Positions 10,440-20,965 of a DNA stretch of 64,000 nucleotides are shown here, in pieces. Where the stretch lies: assembly GCA_027972325.1 (NCBI GenBank), contig JAPMOS010000002.1, positions 117,501 through 181,500 on the forward strand. The letters are read 5' to 3'. Positions within the stretch are counted from its first letter, which is position 1. Each line of letters begins with the position of its first letter. The notes under the pieces are model-generated. The model had not been told where the DNA came from, searched no databases, and saw only the letters and a list, made by a program, of their open reading frames with translations. Source of the stretch: Paratrimastix pyriformis. Taxonomy: Eukaryota; Preaxostyla; Paratrimastigidae. The position numbers and the translations under genes were made by a program.

Positions 10440-12564
10440 GGAGGCTCGGAAATCTTCCCGTCTCGGCTCATTATCGCAGGTGTGTATCCTTGTCAAAATA
10501 AGTGCACTCATTTTCGATGATCTGCCGTTCCTGCTTCTCCAGCCGGAATCTCCATCTCTTGGTGATCTTTTCGCCCGCCTGGGATTCGCATGACATTTCG
10601 GGGAACTCCAAGAGTCCTCTCCTTTGACGACAAGCTTGAGGATTCGACTCTGATCCCCACCGCCGATGCCCTGGCTGCGCTCATCGGCCCGTGCAAAGAC
10701 CTCATCAAACTGTCGTTCCGCCCCCCGGGTGATTCCCCCGATCGACCCTCCGCGTACGGCTGTGGGTTCGACGAGGCCTCCTGTGCCGGCTGGGTGGATG
10801 AGGCCTTTGGCGGACACAACCGACTGGCGGTCCTGGAGTACCTGCCGACATTTTATGAACCCGTCATCGAGCACATCCTGCGCCACCTGCCCGGCCTGTG
10901 CGAGCTGAACACGGGGGAGGTCCCCATCACCGCTGCCCTGACGACCACCATCGTTCGCTCCTGTCCCCGGCTGCAGGACCTCCGCACCGACGCGATTGGC
11001 TATGAAGATGATGACGTTGTTCCCCTTTTGGCACCCCTGGTCGACCTGAGGCGGTTCCACACCCTGTCCCGGATTTTCGTGCCCGATGGCATGAACAAAC
11101 TGAGTCACAGCGTCACGGCCGTGGGGGTAGTTTTTCTCGGGACCTTCCCTGGCGATGCCTTCAAGCCGCTTGCCGCCCACCTGACCCGCCTCAGCCTGGA
11201 CGTGGACGATTGCGAGAGCGACAACCCTGAGGCCAACATCCCCGGGCGTTTCTGTGTCATCTGGAGCGGATCAAGTTTCAGGAGAACTGCAGCATGCTCT
11301 TCACGCCCCGCCTGCCCCAGCTCCTGGCCGCCAACCGGGCCACCCTGCAGCGCATCAAGCTGGACTTCAAAGATCTCGATGCTGCGGGGCTGGCGGCCAT
11401 GGTGGGGGCACTGAACGACCTGCCCCGACTGACCCACTTGCAGATCGATTGGGGTGCACTCCCGCCCGGGTCGGACAGCAACGTGGCCCTTCTGCCGGGA
11501 CTCCACAGCCAGCTGGAGCGCATGGCCCTCTCGTTCGAGTGTGACCCCGAGGAGAAGACCCCCAGGCCCCCGCTCCACATCATTAGCGACCGACTGAGGC
11601 GGCTTGACCTCGGGGATATCGACCCTGCCGTGTCGGGGCTCACGGTTGACTGCCCCGCCCTGGTCGAGCTTCGCCTGCCCGCGGTGGACACCGGTGGCCA
11701 AGTGACCCTGAAGTGCCCTCGGCTTCGCACGCTCAGAGACGGCCCGTTTTGGCTCAACTGCTTCGCGCCACCCATGCCCGATCTGGAGACGGTGAGCGCC
11801 CGGGTGTGGGACCCCATCTGGTTGCTCGACCTCTGGGCCGTGTCCCCGCGGTTGCGCTCCCTCGAGGTGCATCTTGCCGCGGTTGGCCGGAAGATGCTGC
11901 CCATGCTGGCGGCAGGCGCGGCCTCGTTGGTCGAGCTAGCTCTCGAGCTGGACCTGGCCCAAATGCCCAACCCGCTCGTCCTGCGGCTGCCCGGGCGTCT
12001 TGAGTCCCTGCGGCTGTCCCTCAGGAATGTCGGAGCACCGCTCGATCTGCAGGTGGAGGCCCCGCGGCTCCGCCGGTCGGTCATCCGAAGCGTCTTCCAG
12101 GAGATCAAATTGAAGTGCCGTCTGCTCTGCCCCGAACTGACCGCCCTCGAGATTGAGGCAAGAGGGGGACACTCCCAGATCACCATGCTCGAGGTGGACG
12201 ACCGGGCCCAGCTTCGCAGCCTGAAAATGACACCATCTGTGAGCCAGCCAGCCTGCTGGGCCTGCTGCGGGGCCGGCACGGAGCCCGCCTGAACCATCTC
12301 GAGTTGTCGCCCGCAGTGGCGCCAGAGGCATGGCCCCAGGTGGCTGCTGCCCTGTGGCAGTTACCCCGGCTGGCCCACCTCATGCTGCAAATCAGCAACG
12401 CCCCGTCGCCACTGTCGCTGGCCTGCCCCCAGCTGCGGATTCTCAGACTGGGCTGGGTGGGCACGGAGCAGAAGGTGCTGCTGGCCTGCCCGCTCCTGGA
12501 GTACTGTTCCAACCCCGTGGAGCTGGCCGTGTCTGCCCCCAACCTGCCACCACTCAGACGATGA
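10440..12564 (+). pseudogene. FL3: FL-family protein, disrupted
   Basis: Exon 1 ends at 10479 (ttatcgcag), a 63-nt GT-AG intron covers 10480-10542 and exon 2 begins PESPSLGDLFARL. About 30 codons of the F-box-like segment are missing at about 10580, joining GDLFARL to the frame that reads TFRGTPRVLSFDD. The signature CAGWVDEAFGGHNRLAVL is present. Further frame changes occur near 11250 and 12240, after which SPAVAPEAWPQVAAAL runs to the stop (ending LPPLRR). With one deletion and two shifts it is probably inactive. The start codon of exon 1 is not clear. A poly-C tract and an old LINE tail follow directly. Confidence 0.78.
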
Positions 12565-12568
12565 GACG

Positions 12569-12602
<34 letters not shown>
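12569..12602 (+). repeat. Poly-C tract after FL3
   Basis: An uninterrupted run of about 34 C begins 5 nt after the FL3 stop codon. Similar runs follow FL4 (about 15629-15650) and FL6 (about 27393-27418). Confidence 0.9.
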
Positions 12603-12604
12603 AC

Positions 12605-12782
12605 CCATGGGGCGCCCCACCACCCACCCATGGGGCTCCGCACGCCGCGGCTGCCCCGGCCGAAGAGGGCCAACACGAGGTCATTCGGCCCAGGGCCCCC
12701 ATCGGAACGTGTAACGCGCGACAAGAAGGCGGGAGTAACATTTCTCTTCGCCTGCGTCCGAGCAAAGACACAGAATGTCTCT
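12605..12782 (+). mobile_element. Old LINE-A-type 3' tail
   Basis: From ggtcattcggcccagggccc through gtgtaacgcgcgacaagaag, cgcctgcgtccgagcaaaga and cacagaatgtctct the sequence aligns with the LINE-A 3' UTR with many substitutions. It is a decayed insertion directly downstream of FL3; no target duplication can be seen. Confidence 0.65.
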
Positions 12783-13207
12783 GGGCCGACGACAGGGAAA
12801 AAGACCTCGCCTCCTTCGCGCCGAGCAGCACTTTCGGGGTGTGAATAACATCATCATTCCCAACCACCCCATCGTTGCTGCGTGCCGTGAACGCGATGGT
12901 GATGATGCTATTCTGGCGGCTCTATTCCGAGGGGTTGACAATGCTGTTGGGTCTGGTCCATCTGAGAGGTGATGCGAATGAGGCGATTGGGATGGATGGG
13001 AACATTTTTGGCCCACGAATGAGCACCAGTAAAAGAACCAGATGAGGAATGGTTTTTTTACTCTCGAGCTGCTTTGAAGGCTTATCTTTCTCTCCACTCA
13101 ACCCGCAACTCACAGCACGCCGAAAGAATGCTGGAAACAATGCCTTCGTCTTGAGCGGCATTGCGAGTTCCCTTCGCTCAATCGAATCAAATTTGAATAG
13201 TGCGCGC
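12783..13207. other. Intergenic, nothing recognised
   Basis: This sequence lies between the LINE tail and the solo LTR. Short open frames exist on both strands but none resembles a known family. Confidence 0.5.
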
Positions 13208-13383
13208 TGTAGCGTCAATCGCCGGCAAAACCAAGACTAAGACGAGGAGACGAGGATAACGAGCTCTGTATTGGCGGACTAAGGACCGTACCTTATATAG
13301 GGCATCGGGGATTAACGGGCCGAAGGTCGGGCCGAAGGCTGTCACGGAGATGTCACGGGGATGTCAAGGCGATAGCCGCAACA
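13208..13383 (-). mobile_element. Solo LTR of the 19-21 kb LTR element
   Basis: This 176-bp sequence is the reverse complement of the LTRs at 19115-19291 and 20789-20965, differing by about one base. It begins and ends with the complement of TG...CA and is flanked by a 4-bp duplication, gcgc. A solo LTR arises by recombination between the two ends of a full copy. It lies 40 nt upstream of the FL4 start and carries a TATA-like ctatataagg on the minus strand. Confidence 0.9.
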
Positions 13384-13422
13384 GCGCACATCTCTTTGGG
13401 TGAAACACGCTGTCTTCGGAAG

Positions 13423-15620
13423 ATGAATAAATGTCTCCGCATCGAATCAGCATCTCATCAGGTGAGTCCCGCTTCGTTTCTGTTTGGGCTTACTTTTTTT
13501 TTTGTCCTTCGCTTCCCCAGATGATGGAATCTCCTGTGACACCAGTTGATCTTTTCGCCCTTCTTCCTCCTGATCTCCTCCCATGCATTGTTGAAAGATC
13601 AAATCGCCCGCTCCAAACCTACATGCAGTTGCTGGGCCTTTCTCGTGCCATTCGTCAGGCTGTTCGAGGTTTTCCACGCGAAATGTCTTTTGATGAGACC
13701 TTTGGCTATGAGCCCCTGATCCCCCCCGCCGATGCCGTGGCCGCCCTCATTGGCCCTTGCAAGGGCCTCACCAAGCTGAAATTCCGCTCGGTGGGAGCCC
13801 CATACTGTTCAACTTATGGTTGCGGACGCACCGAGGCCGCCTGTGCCGGCTGGGTGGATGAGGCCTTTGGCGGACACGACCGGCTGGCGGTGCTGGAGTA
13901 CCTGCCAACCTTCGAAGAACCCGTCATTGCGCGCATCCTCCTCCGCCTGCCCGGCCTGCTGGAACTCCACTTTGGCCATGTCGATCTCAGTTGGGGCCTG
14001 GCCGAGATCGTTGCCCGCTCGTGCCCCCACCTCGAGTCCCTTCGCGGTGACTCGATCAATGATGATCTCTACATTCCCAACCTGGCACCCCTGGCGGGGT
14101 CCCTGCGGTGCTTGAAGTCTCCCCAGTATTTGTTTTCGCCGCAGGGCGTGGAGACCATGAGCCGTCTGACGGCCCTCGGGACGGTCTATCTGACCTGCTT
14201 TGAGGCGACTGCCCTCATGCCCATTGCCGCCCACCTAACCCGTCTCAACGTGGCCCTGAACGAGGACGAATGGGACGACGCGATGCTGCCGGGCCCCTGG
14301 CTCTCTCATCTGGAGCGTTTCAAGTTGCGGGAGGACAGCATCCGTTTCACGCCCCGCCTGGCCGGGTTCCTGGCTGCCAATCGGGCCACCCTGCAGCGTC
14401 TCCGGCTCTGGCTCAAGGAGCTCGACGCTGCCGGGCTGGCGGCTCTGGTGGCCACGCTGAATGACCTGCCCCGGCTGACCCATCTGCAGCTGTTGACGGA
14501 CACGCTTCCGGCCGAAGTGGACATCAACACGGCCCTGATCCCCGGGCTCCCCAGTGGGCTGGAGCACCTCAACCTCTCATTCTGCTGCGAAGGCGAACCC
14601 ACACCGCCTCTGTACATCACCAGCCACCAGCTCAAGTGCCTGCATTTACATGGCATCATGCACGCTCTGGGTGAGGTCTCGCTTGACTGTCCCGCCCTGG
14701 TCGAGCTTCGCCTGCCGACCGTGGTCGACGCCCTGACCCTGAAGTGCCCTCGGCTTCGGGAGCTCCACGACCCGCCCGTCTGGTTCGACTGCTTCAGCGT
14801 GCCCATGCCCGATCTGGAGACGGTGGTCGCCTGGGTGCACGACCCCGTCTGGTGGCCCCACCTGCTGACGCTGTCCCCGCACCTGCGCCGCCTATCCTTG
14901 GTGGGCGTTCGTCCCTGCCTGTTGCCCATGCTGTGCGCAGGGACGGCGCTGGTCGATCTATCCCTCAGCCTGGCCAGGTTCCTCCAGCCCCTGCCCAACC
15001 CGCTCGTCCTGCGGCTGCCGGGGCGTCTCGAGACCCTTCTTCTTCTGGACTTGGGCAACGGTAGCAGCCCACTCGACTTGACGGTGGAGGCTCCGGGACT
15101 CCGTCGCATGCAGATCATCACGCGGTCTTCAGATTTCGAGTGCCGGTTGCGGTGCCCGTGCCTGGCCTCGTTCATCTGCGCGGACCTGACGGACGCCTCC
15201 CTGACCAACAAGGCGTCCCGGTGTCAGATCACCGCACTGGAACTGGACGATCGGGCCCGGCTTCGCAGGCTGGCCATCGAGGGCCACTGCAAGACCAACA
15301 CCCTGCTGGATTTGCTGGAGCAGCACCAGGGCCTGCGCCATGTTTTGCTGTACGCCCCAGAGGCGGCGAGTGACTGGCCCCGACTGGCAGCTGCCCTGGG
15401 CGGGTTGCCCCGGCTGGCCAACCTCCAGCTTAACATCCGCAACGCGCCGTCACCCATCTCGCTGGCCTGCCCCCAACTGCGGATTCTGAGACTCGATGGA
15501 GCGGACGGCGACCAAAAGGTGGTGCTGACGAGCCCCCTGTTGGAGTTGATTTGGGACGGTCGAAGCCACGTGGAGCTGGCCGTGCCTGCCCCCCACCTGT
15601 GGCAGCCCAAATGGAGCTGA
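13423..15620 (+). CDS. FL4: intact F-box-like/LRR family protein
   Basis: Exon 1 (13423-13461) encodes MNKCLRIESASHQ; a 59-nt GT-AG intron (13462-13520) with a poly-T/C acceptor follows, and exon 2 (13521-15620) stays open for 699 residues, giving 712 in all. The start is chosen because the LRIE-x-x-S-x-Q peptide is conserved in FL1. Residues 20-60 (DLFALLPPDLLPCIVE, then YMQLLGLSRAIR) resemble an F-box; CAGWVDEAFGGHDRLAVL follows, then about 20 irregular leucine-rich repeats with landmarks LDCPALVELRLP, LKCPRLREL, NPLVLRLPGRLETL, VEAPGLRRM and SLACPQLRILRL, ending VPAPHLWQPKWS. There is no acidic tail. If the F-box-like segment is real, a ubiquitin-ligase adaptor role follows, but this is inference. 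A poly-C run starts shortly after the stop. Confidence 0.85.
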
Positions 15621-15628
15621 GACTAACC

Positions 15629-15650
15629 CGCCCCCCCCCCCCCCCCCCCC
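15629..15650 (+). repeat. Poly-C tract after FL4
   Basis: A run of about 21 C lies roughly 10 nt downstream of the FL4 stop, as at other FL loci. Confidence 0.85.
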
Positions 15651-15879
15651 AAACCACCTGTTTCTCTATTTTGTTTTGCTGACAAAAGCCGAAAAAAAAC
15701 GTGGATGCGGTACTTTCGCAGGGCGGGGATGAGTTCTGTTGGGGCTGATCCTGCCAGCGGTGAGACAGGCAGGGTGGTCATGGATTTTTCGTTGAGACTT
15801 CATCGTCTGGTTATCAATTTTCACATCACAGCCACTCCAAACTCACAGGGAAAGTGAAGATCTGACGGCAACCCTGTCG

Positions 15880-16350
<471 letters not shown>

Positions 16351-16465
16351 CATCCCCCCTATCGGTCTCGTGAGTCAGAGGTGCCGTGTCTTTTTGGAAG
16401 AAAAGGGTAAACTGTTACTCGCCGACCTCAGCGGATCATCCTCATCCGTGTCTCAGGCTGCGGTG

Positions 16466-18895
16466 TCACACATCATCACCATCATCACCATCATCTTCAC
16501 CATCACCATCACCATCACCATCGCCATCACCATCTGCCTCCTCTCCCTCCTCTCCCTCCTCCTCCTCCTCCTCCTCTTCTTCTTCTTCATCATCATCTCC
16601 ATCTTCCTCCTCGTCATCATCCAGGGCATCCAGCGGCGGCAGGTTGGGGGCAGGCGTCATCAGCAACAACTGTTCGCTTGGATCCGGGATGCCATGGAGC
16701 GACTCCAGCAGCGGGCAGGTCAGCACCACCCGGCGTCCCTCCACACCCATCAGTTCGAGCATCCGCAGCTGGAGGCAGGAGAGCGACAGGATCGACGGGG
16801 CTTTGTTGACGGTCATCGCGAGGCGGGCGAGCCGGGGCAACCTGCTCAGGGCCTCGGCCAATTGGGGCCAGGCATCCTCCGCCACGGGGGCCAAGTAAAT
16901 CGCATGAAGATGATCACCATGCCGGTCCAGCAGACCCAGCAGGCTGGCGGGATCACAAAAGGTGCTGATCAGCAGGTTGCGAAGCTGGGTCCGGGCATCG
17001 GCCAGCTCGACATGTGTGGATATGTCCATCTGCTCCCAGAGTTTCAGAGCGAGGCTAGTCAGAGCCGGGCAGTTCAACCGAATCCGAAGGGCAGGATCGG
17101 AGTGGACAAGTTCGAAGCTGCGGAGCCCCGGGGCCTCCACTTTCAGGTCGAGCGGCGGGCCGGGTGGTGGTGGTGTCGGGTCATCGTCTTCCGATTCGGA
17201 TTCGGGTGTATAGAGGATGTGCTGACGGCCAATCGACAGACAAAGCGACTCCAACCGCGGCGGAAGCCGCAGGACGAGCGGGTTGGGCAGCTGACGCGCC
17301 TTATCCAGAACAAGAACCAGGTTGACCAACGTGTCACAGGCACAGAGGCGAGACAGCAAGTCGGGCCGGATCACAACCACCCCATACAGATTGTGCAGCC
17401 GCGGTGACCCCGCCAACAGGTCGGGCAGGCAGGCAGGGTCGCTGCCCTTTGAAGCGAAGAAAACCGTCTCCAGATCGGACATGGGGCCGGAGAATCCCGG
17501 GAACCAGGCGGGCAAATTCTGGGCCACACGAAGTCGGGGGCACTTCAGGCTCAGTGGGCCACCCGTGGGCACATCGGGCAGGCGGAGTTCAACCAGGGCC
17601 GGGCAGTCAATCGTGAGCCCCGACACCCGGCCCAGATCCTTCAGGTCGAGACACTTCAGCCGCCCGCTGGCGAAGCTCAGAGGACGCAGGGTCATCAAAC
17701 GCACTTCATCTTCATCAACTTCTGGGTCGTTGTCCAGTTGGAGACAGAGCTCCTCCAGCCGCCCAAGCAGCCTGGCCGGCAGGGCGGTGATGTCAACGCC
17801 CGGCGGAACCGCGCGACGGGTTCTGAGGCACAGGTGGGTCAACCGGGGCAGGGCATCCAGCGCGGACATCAGGGCGGCCATCCCGCCGGCAGTCGGCTTG
17901 ACGAGGACCAGTGTGAGGCGTTGCATGGTAGCCGGATGAGCGGCCAGCAGCTTGGCCAGGCCCGCGGTCGAGAGGGCCTCCGGCATGCCATCGACCAGAC
18001 CCACACCGAGGTTGGTCAAGTGGGCGGCAATGGGCTCGAGGGCGGCATGAGTGCAGTGCGCGATGTGAAGCGTCCCCACGGCTGAGAGGCTGCCTACGAA
18101 GGCGTCCAGGTCCGACGAGGGACAGAGACAGGGCATATCGAACTCCTGCAGTGAGCCAGCCAGGGGCGCCAGGCCAGTGAGAAACATTGAGTGTTTGGCG
18201 ACGTGCTTGGAGCCGGTTCGCAGCACCTGGAGGTGCGGGCATGAGGCGGCGATGACAGCCAGCAAGTGGGCGCTGATTTTGGGACGGGTGCCGAGGCGGA
18301 GCTCCAACAGGCCGGGCAGCCGGAGCAGGATGCGCGCAAGGACGGGCTCGCTGGCCGGCGGGGACTCGAGAACGACCAGCCGGTCGTGTCCGCCAAAGGC
18401 CTCATCCACCCATCCCGCACAGGCGGCCTCGGTGCGGCCGCAACCATAAACGTTTGGTGTCCCCTCAGAGCGGAAGGTCAGCTTGGTGAGGCCTTTACAG
18501 GGGCCAATCAGGGCGGCCACGGCATCGGCGGTGGGGAACGGCATCTCGCCGCGGGACTTCGGATTGTCATCAAAGGAGAGCTCGCGTGGAGTGCCACGAA
18601 CCGCCAAGCGAATGCCGTGGGAAAGACTCAGCAGCTTGGCGTAGGTCTGGAGCGCGTGATCAGATGCCTCCACCATGCACGGTATGAGGTCGGGTGGAAG
18701 AAGGGCGAAAAAAGAACACATCTCTGTATGTCCTTCCAACTGAATATGTAAAGGGAAATCAATCCGGGGAAAACGGAGCGATGGTTTACACACCCTTGAT
18801 GATGTGCTGGATTGGTCCGCATCGCGCGACACGTCTGGTTGCTGAGAATCGTGATGGGAAGGCTTCCTTCTTTTGTCTCTCTTACGAGGCGGCAT
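16466..18895 (-). CDS. FL5: intact FL protein with basic N-terminus and acidic tail
   Basis: On the minus strand exon 1 (18895-18794) encodes MPPRKRDKRRKPSHH and 34 residues in all; a 54-nt GT-AG intron (18793-18740) follows, and exon 2 (18739-16466) encodes 757 residues, 791 in total. The intron length is a multiple of three and it has no stop, so it can be mistaken for coding sequence; the boundary is set by comparison with FL7 and FL8, where exon 2 begins MDASAEISSFFALLPPDL (here LEGHTEMCSFFALLPPDL). The KRDKRRK stretch looks like a nuclear localisation signal. The signature CAGWVDEAFGGHDRLVVL and LRR landmarks are intact. The C-terminus is about 50 residues, almost all Asp, Glu and Gly. 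A nuclear or nucleic-acid-associated role is possible but inferred. Confidence 0.85.
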   Translation of the reverse strand: MPPRKRDKRRKPSHHDSQQPDVSRDADQSSTSSRVCKPSLRFPRIDFPLHIQLEGHTEMCSFFALLPPDLIPCMVEASDHALQTYAKLLSLSHGIRLAVRGTPRELSFDDNPKSRGEMPFPTADAVAALIGPCKGLTKLTFRSEGTPNVYGCGRTEAACAGWVDEAFGGHDRLVVLESPPASEPVLARILLRLPGLLELRLGTRPKISAHLLAVIAASCPHLQVLRTGSKHVAKHSMFLTGLAPLAGSLQEFDMPCLCPSSDLDAFVGSLSAVGTLHIAHCTHAALEPIAAHLTNLGVGLVDGMPEALSTAGLAKLLAAHPATMQRLTLVLVKPTAGGMAALMSALDALPRLTHLCLRTRRAVPPGVDITALPARLLGRLEELCLQLDNDPEVDEDEVRLMTLRPLSFASGRLKCLDLKDLGRVSGLTIDCPALVELRLPDVPTGGPLSLKCPRLRVAQNLPAWFPGFSGPMSDLETVFFASKGSDPACLPDLLAGSPRLHNLYGVVVIRPDLLSRLCACDTLVNLVLVLDKARQLPNPLVLRLPPRLESLCLSIGRQHILYTPESESEDDDPTPPPPGPPLDLKVEAPGLRSFELVHSDPALRIRLNCPALTSLALKLWEQMDISTHVELADARTQLRNLLISTFCDPASLLGLLDRHGDHLHAIYLAPVAEDAWPQLAEALSRLPRLARLAMTVNKAPSILSLSCLQLRMLELMGVEGRRVVLTCPLLESLHGIPDPSEQLLLMTPAPNLPPLDALDDDEEEDGDDDEEEEEEEEEEEGEEGEEADGDGDGDGDGDGEDDGDDGDDV

Positions 18896-19019
18896 GCTCG
18901 TTGAACGAGAATTTCGGGGAGGAGAATCTTTTTGGCCCGGGGTACCGTAAACAAAACTCAAAAACGGAAATTTACGGGCTGTGGCGGTTTCACACGTTGG
19001 GGTCCTGCTCGCTCAGGTG
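18896..19019. other. Upstream region of FL5
   Basis: This short spacer lies between the FL5 start and the LINE-B relative and should hold the FL5 promoter. No clear TATA element is seen. Confidence 0.4.
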
Positions 19020-19114
19020 TTGGTCCTGCTGGTTGTTGATCGGCGACAGCTGCGTTGAGCTGTGATCGTTGGTGACCCGCTTGGCCCAGACTTGTTCCAT
19101 CTGATGGTTCCAGC

Positions 19115-20965
19115 TGTTGCGGCTATCGCCTTGACATCCCCGTTGACATCTCCGTGACAGCCTTCGGCCCGACCTTCGGCCCGTTAATCCCCGATGCCCT
19201 ATATAAGGTACGGTCCTTAGTCCGCCAATACAGAGCTCGTTATCCTCGTCTCCTCGTCTTAGTCTTGGTTTTGCCGGCGATTGACGCTACAGTGAATTCA
19301 CTGTCTAATGTCGTCAGTTTTTACCGTCACCTCGCAACAACCTCCTCCAATGTCCACTGAGGCTCAGTCCAGCGACCCGCCTTCGAAAGCAGCGACCACC
19401 CCTTCTCCGATCATCATCCAAGCTCCTCCAGCGGTTCAGTTCCCGACCCTCCGCTACCCCACCCCAGAGGACCTGTTCAACTTCGAGACCAGTTGCAAGT
19501 TGCTCCAGACCCAATACCCAGCTGCAAGCGCTTCCAAGAACCTCATCGAAATGTGCTCCCCGACGGTGATCGCTTTCCTTCGTGCCACCACCCGCACCAT
19601 TCCAGCCAACAATGATGAACTCCTTCGTGCCCTCCGTGAGGCCGTCCGCCCACAGTCGGCCCGCGAGTCATTGCAATTGCTTGATGCTTTCCGCCTCGAC
19701 TCACGCTTGTCCACGTCCGAACGTCTCTGCACCCGCCTCGCCACGCATACCGAGAACTTCGAGCGCTACTGTGAGATCCTCGGCGTCGCCGATCCCTGCA
19801 AAGCAGAGCGTTTCCTCTCGTCCATCGAAGGCCCCCTCGGCACGGAACTCGACTCGATGGTGTCTCTAGGCCGCCTCTCAGATTCGGATTTTTCCGCTCT
19901 TGCTGCCGCCGCCTTCAAAGTGGCCCAGCAACTCGATTCGGCCTTCAACATCCTCCACGAGCACGAGACTGGCCGCCGACTCGGTCGCCTTTCTGGTGAG
20001 ACTGCACGTACCACCTCGTCTTCGCCTTCGCCTTCGTCTTCGTCTTCGTCTACCACAGCTTCGTCTTCGAGCCTCGTCCCCGTTCGCCCCTCCAAGCTCA
20101 CACCTGAGGAACATGACCGCTGCCTCAAGGAACGGCTGTGTCTGCGCTGTCGCCAACCAGGCCACTTTGCAGCCCAGTGCCCCACGTTCTCTTCCAGCGG
20201 CCCCCGCGTTCCCGACTCGAAACCCCAGCCCCCAGCGTGTTCAGTGCCCCTCGACAACTCCGACACGAAGTCCTCGACCCGTCACTCTGCGCGCACCACC
20301 GCAGGCGTCCCACCATCCCGGTTCGGCTTCTCCAGCGCCCTCTCGGACGCCGAAGGATACGACCACCGTCCCCGGGCAGAGCTTCGGGCCCTGCTTGAGG
20401 GCGGCCGATGGGTGGACATCGACCCGATCATCGACACTGGCGCCTCCATCAGCACCTGCTCGCGTGAAACCCTCGAAGAACTCGACGTCCCTTGTGAGCC
20501 TGTGCCCCCGTCCAAGCGCATCTCCGTCGCCACCCCGGACGGCAACGTGTTCTCTCCTGACTACTTCGCCAACATCGCTGTCGAGATCCCGGGAGGAAAA
20601 GAAAAGGCCATCACCAGAACCGTGAAGTTCTACGTCGTGACCCCTGTCGACGAGTCCCCTGGTCCCCCAATGAGCCTGGGGCTCGATGCCCTTTCTCGGT
20701 GCCACATCTCCCTCGTCAACCCCTCAAAAGTCATGGTCCACCTCGACGACAAGGTTCCCTACTAGGCCTCCAAGTGGAAAGAAACCAGTGTTGCGGCTAT
20801 CGCCTTGACATCCCCGTTGACATCTCCGTGACAGCCTTCGGCCCGACCTTCGGCCCGTTAATCCCCGATGCCCTATATAAGGTACGGTCCTTAGTCCGCC
20901 AATACAGAGCTCGTTATCCTCGTCTCCTCGTCTTAGTCTTGGTTTTGCCGGCGATTGACGCTACA
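19115..20965 (+). mobile_element. Small LTR retrotransposon (gag-protease only)
   Basis: Two 177-bp direct repeats, 19115-19291 and 20789-20965, appear identical, begin TGTTGCGG and end GCTACA, and each carries a TATA-like ctatataagg. A 4-bp duplication, cagc (19111-19114 and 20966-20969), flanks the element. The interior holds one gag-protease frame and no reverse transcriptase or integrase, so it is a non-autonomous LTR element that would depend on a partner. Identical LTRs indicate a recent insertion; it looks whole for its type. It lies inside the minus-strand LINE-B relative. Confidence 0.92.
19308..20765 (+). CDS. Gag-aspartic protease polyprotein of the LTR element
   Basis: One open frame of 485 codons. 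The N-terminal two thirds form a gag-like region of helical character; a CCHC zinc knuckle, CLRCRQPGHFAAQC, lies near residue 280; the retropepsin-type active site IIDTGASIST is near residue 378, followed by a GLDALSRC block. These parts are typical of the gag and protease of an LTR retrotransposon. A serine-rich tract (TSSSPSPSSSSSS) separates gag from the knuckle. Confidence 0.85.
   Translation: MSSVFTVTSQQPPPMSTEAQSSDPPSKAATTPSPIIIQAPPAVQFPTLRYPTPEDLFNFETSCKLLQTQYPAASASKNLIEMCSPTVIAFLRATTRTIPANNDELLRALREAVRPQSARESLQLLDAFRLDSRLSTSERLCTRLATHTENFERYCEILGVADPCKAERFLSSIEGPLGTELDSMVSLGRLSDSDFSALAAAAFKVAQQLDSAFNILHEHETGRRLGRLSGETARTTSSSPSPSSSSSSTTASSSSLVPVRPSKLTPEEHDRCLKERLCLRCRQPGHFAAQCPTFSSSGPRVPDSKPQPPACSVPLDNSDTKSSTRHSARTTAGVPPSRFGFSSALSDAEGYDHRPRAELRALLEGGRWVDIDPIIDTGASISTCSRETLEELDVPCEPVPPSKRISVATPDGNVFSPDYFANIAVEIPGGKEKAITRTVKFYVVTPVDESPGPPMSLGLDALSRCHISLVNPSKVMVHLDDKVPY

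Noticed and set aside
19308-20765. The gag-protease frame as a domesticated host gene
   Set aside because: Flanking identical LTRs and a target duplication show that it is part of an LTR element.
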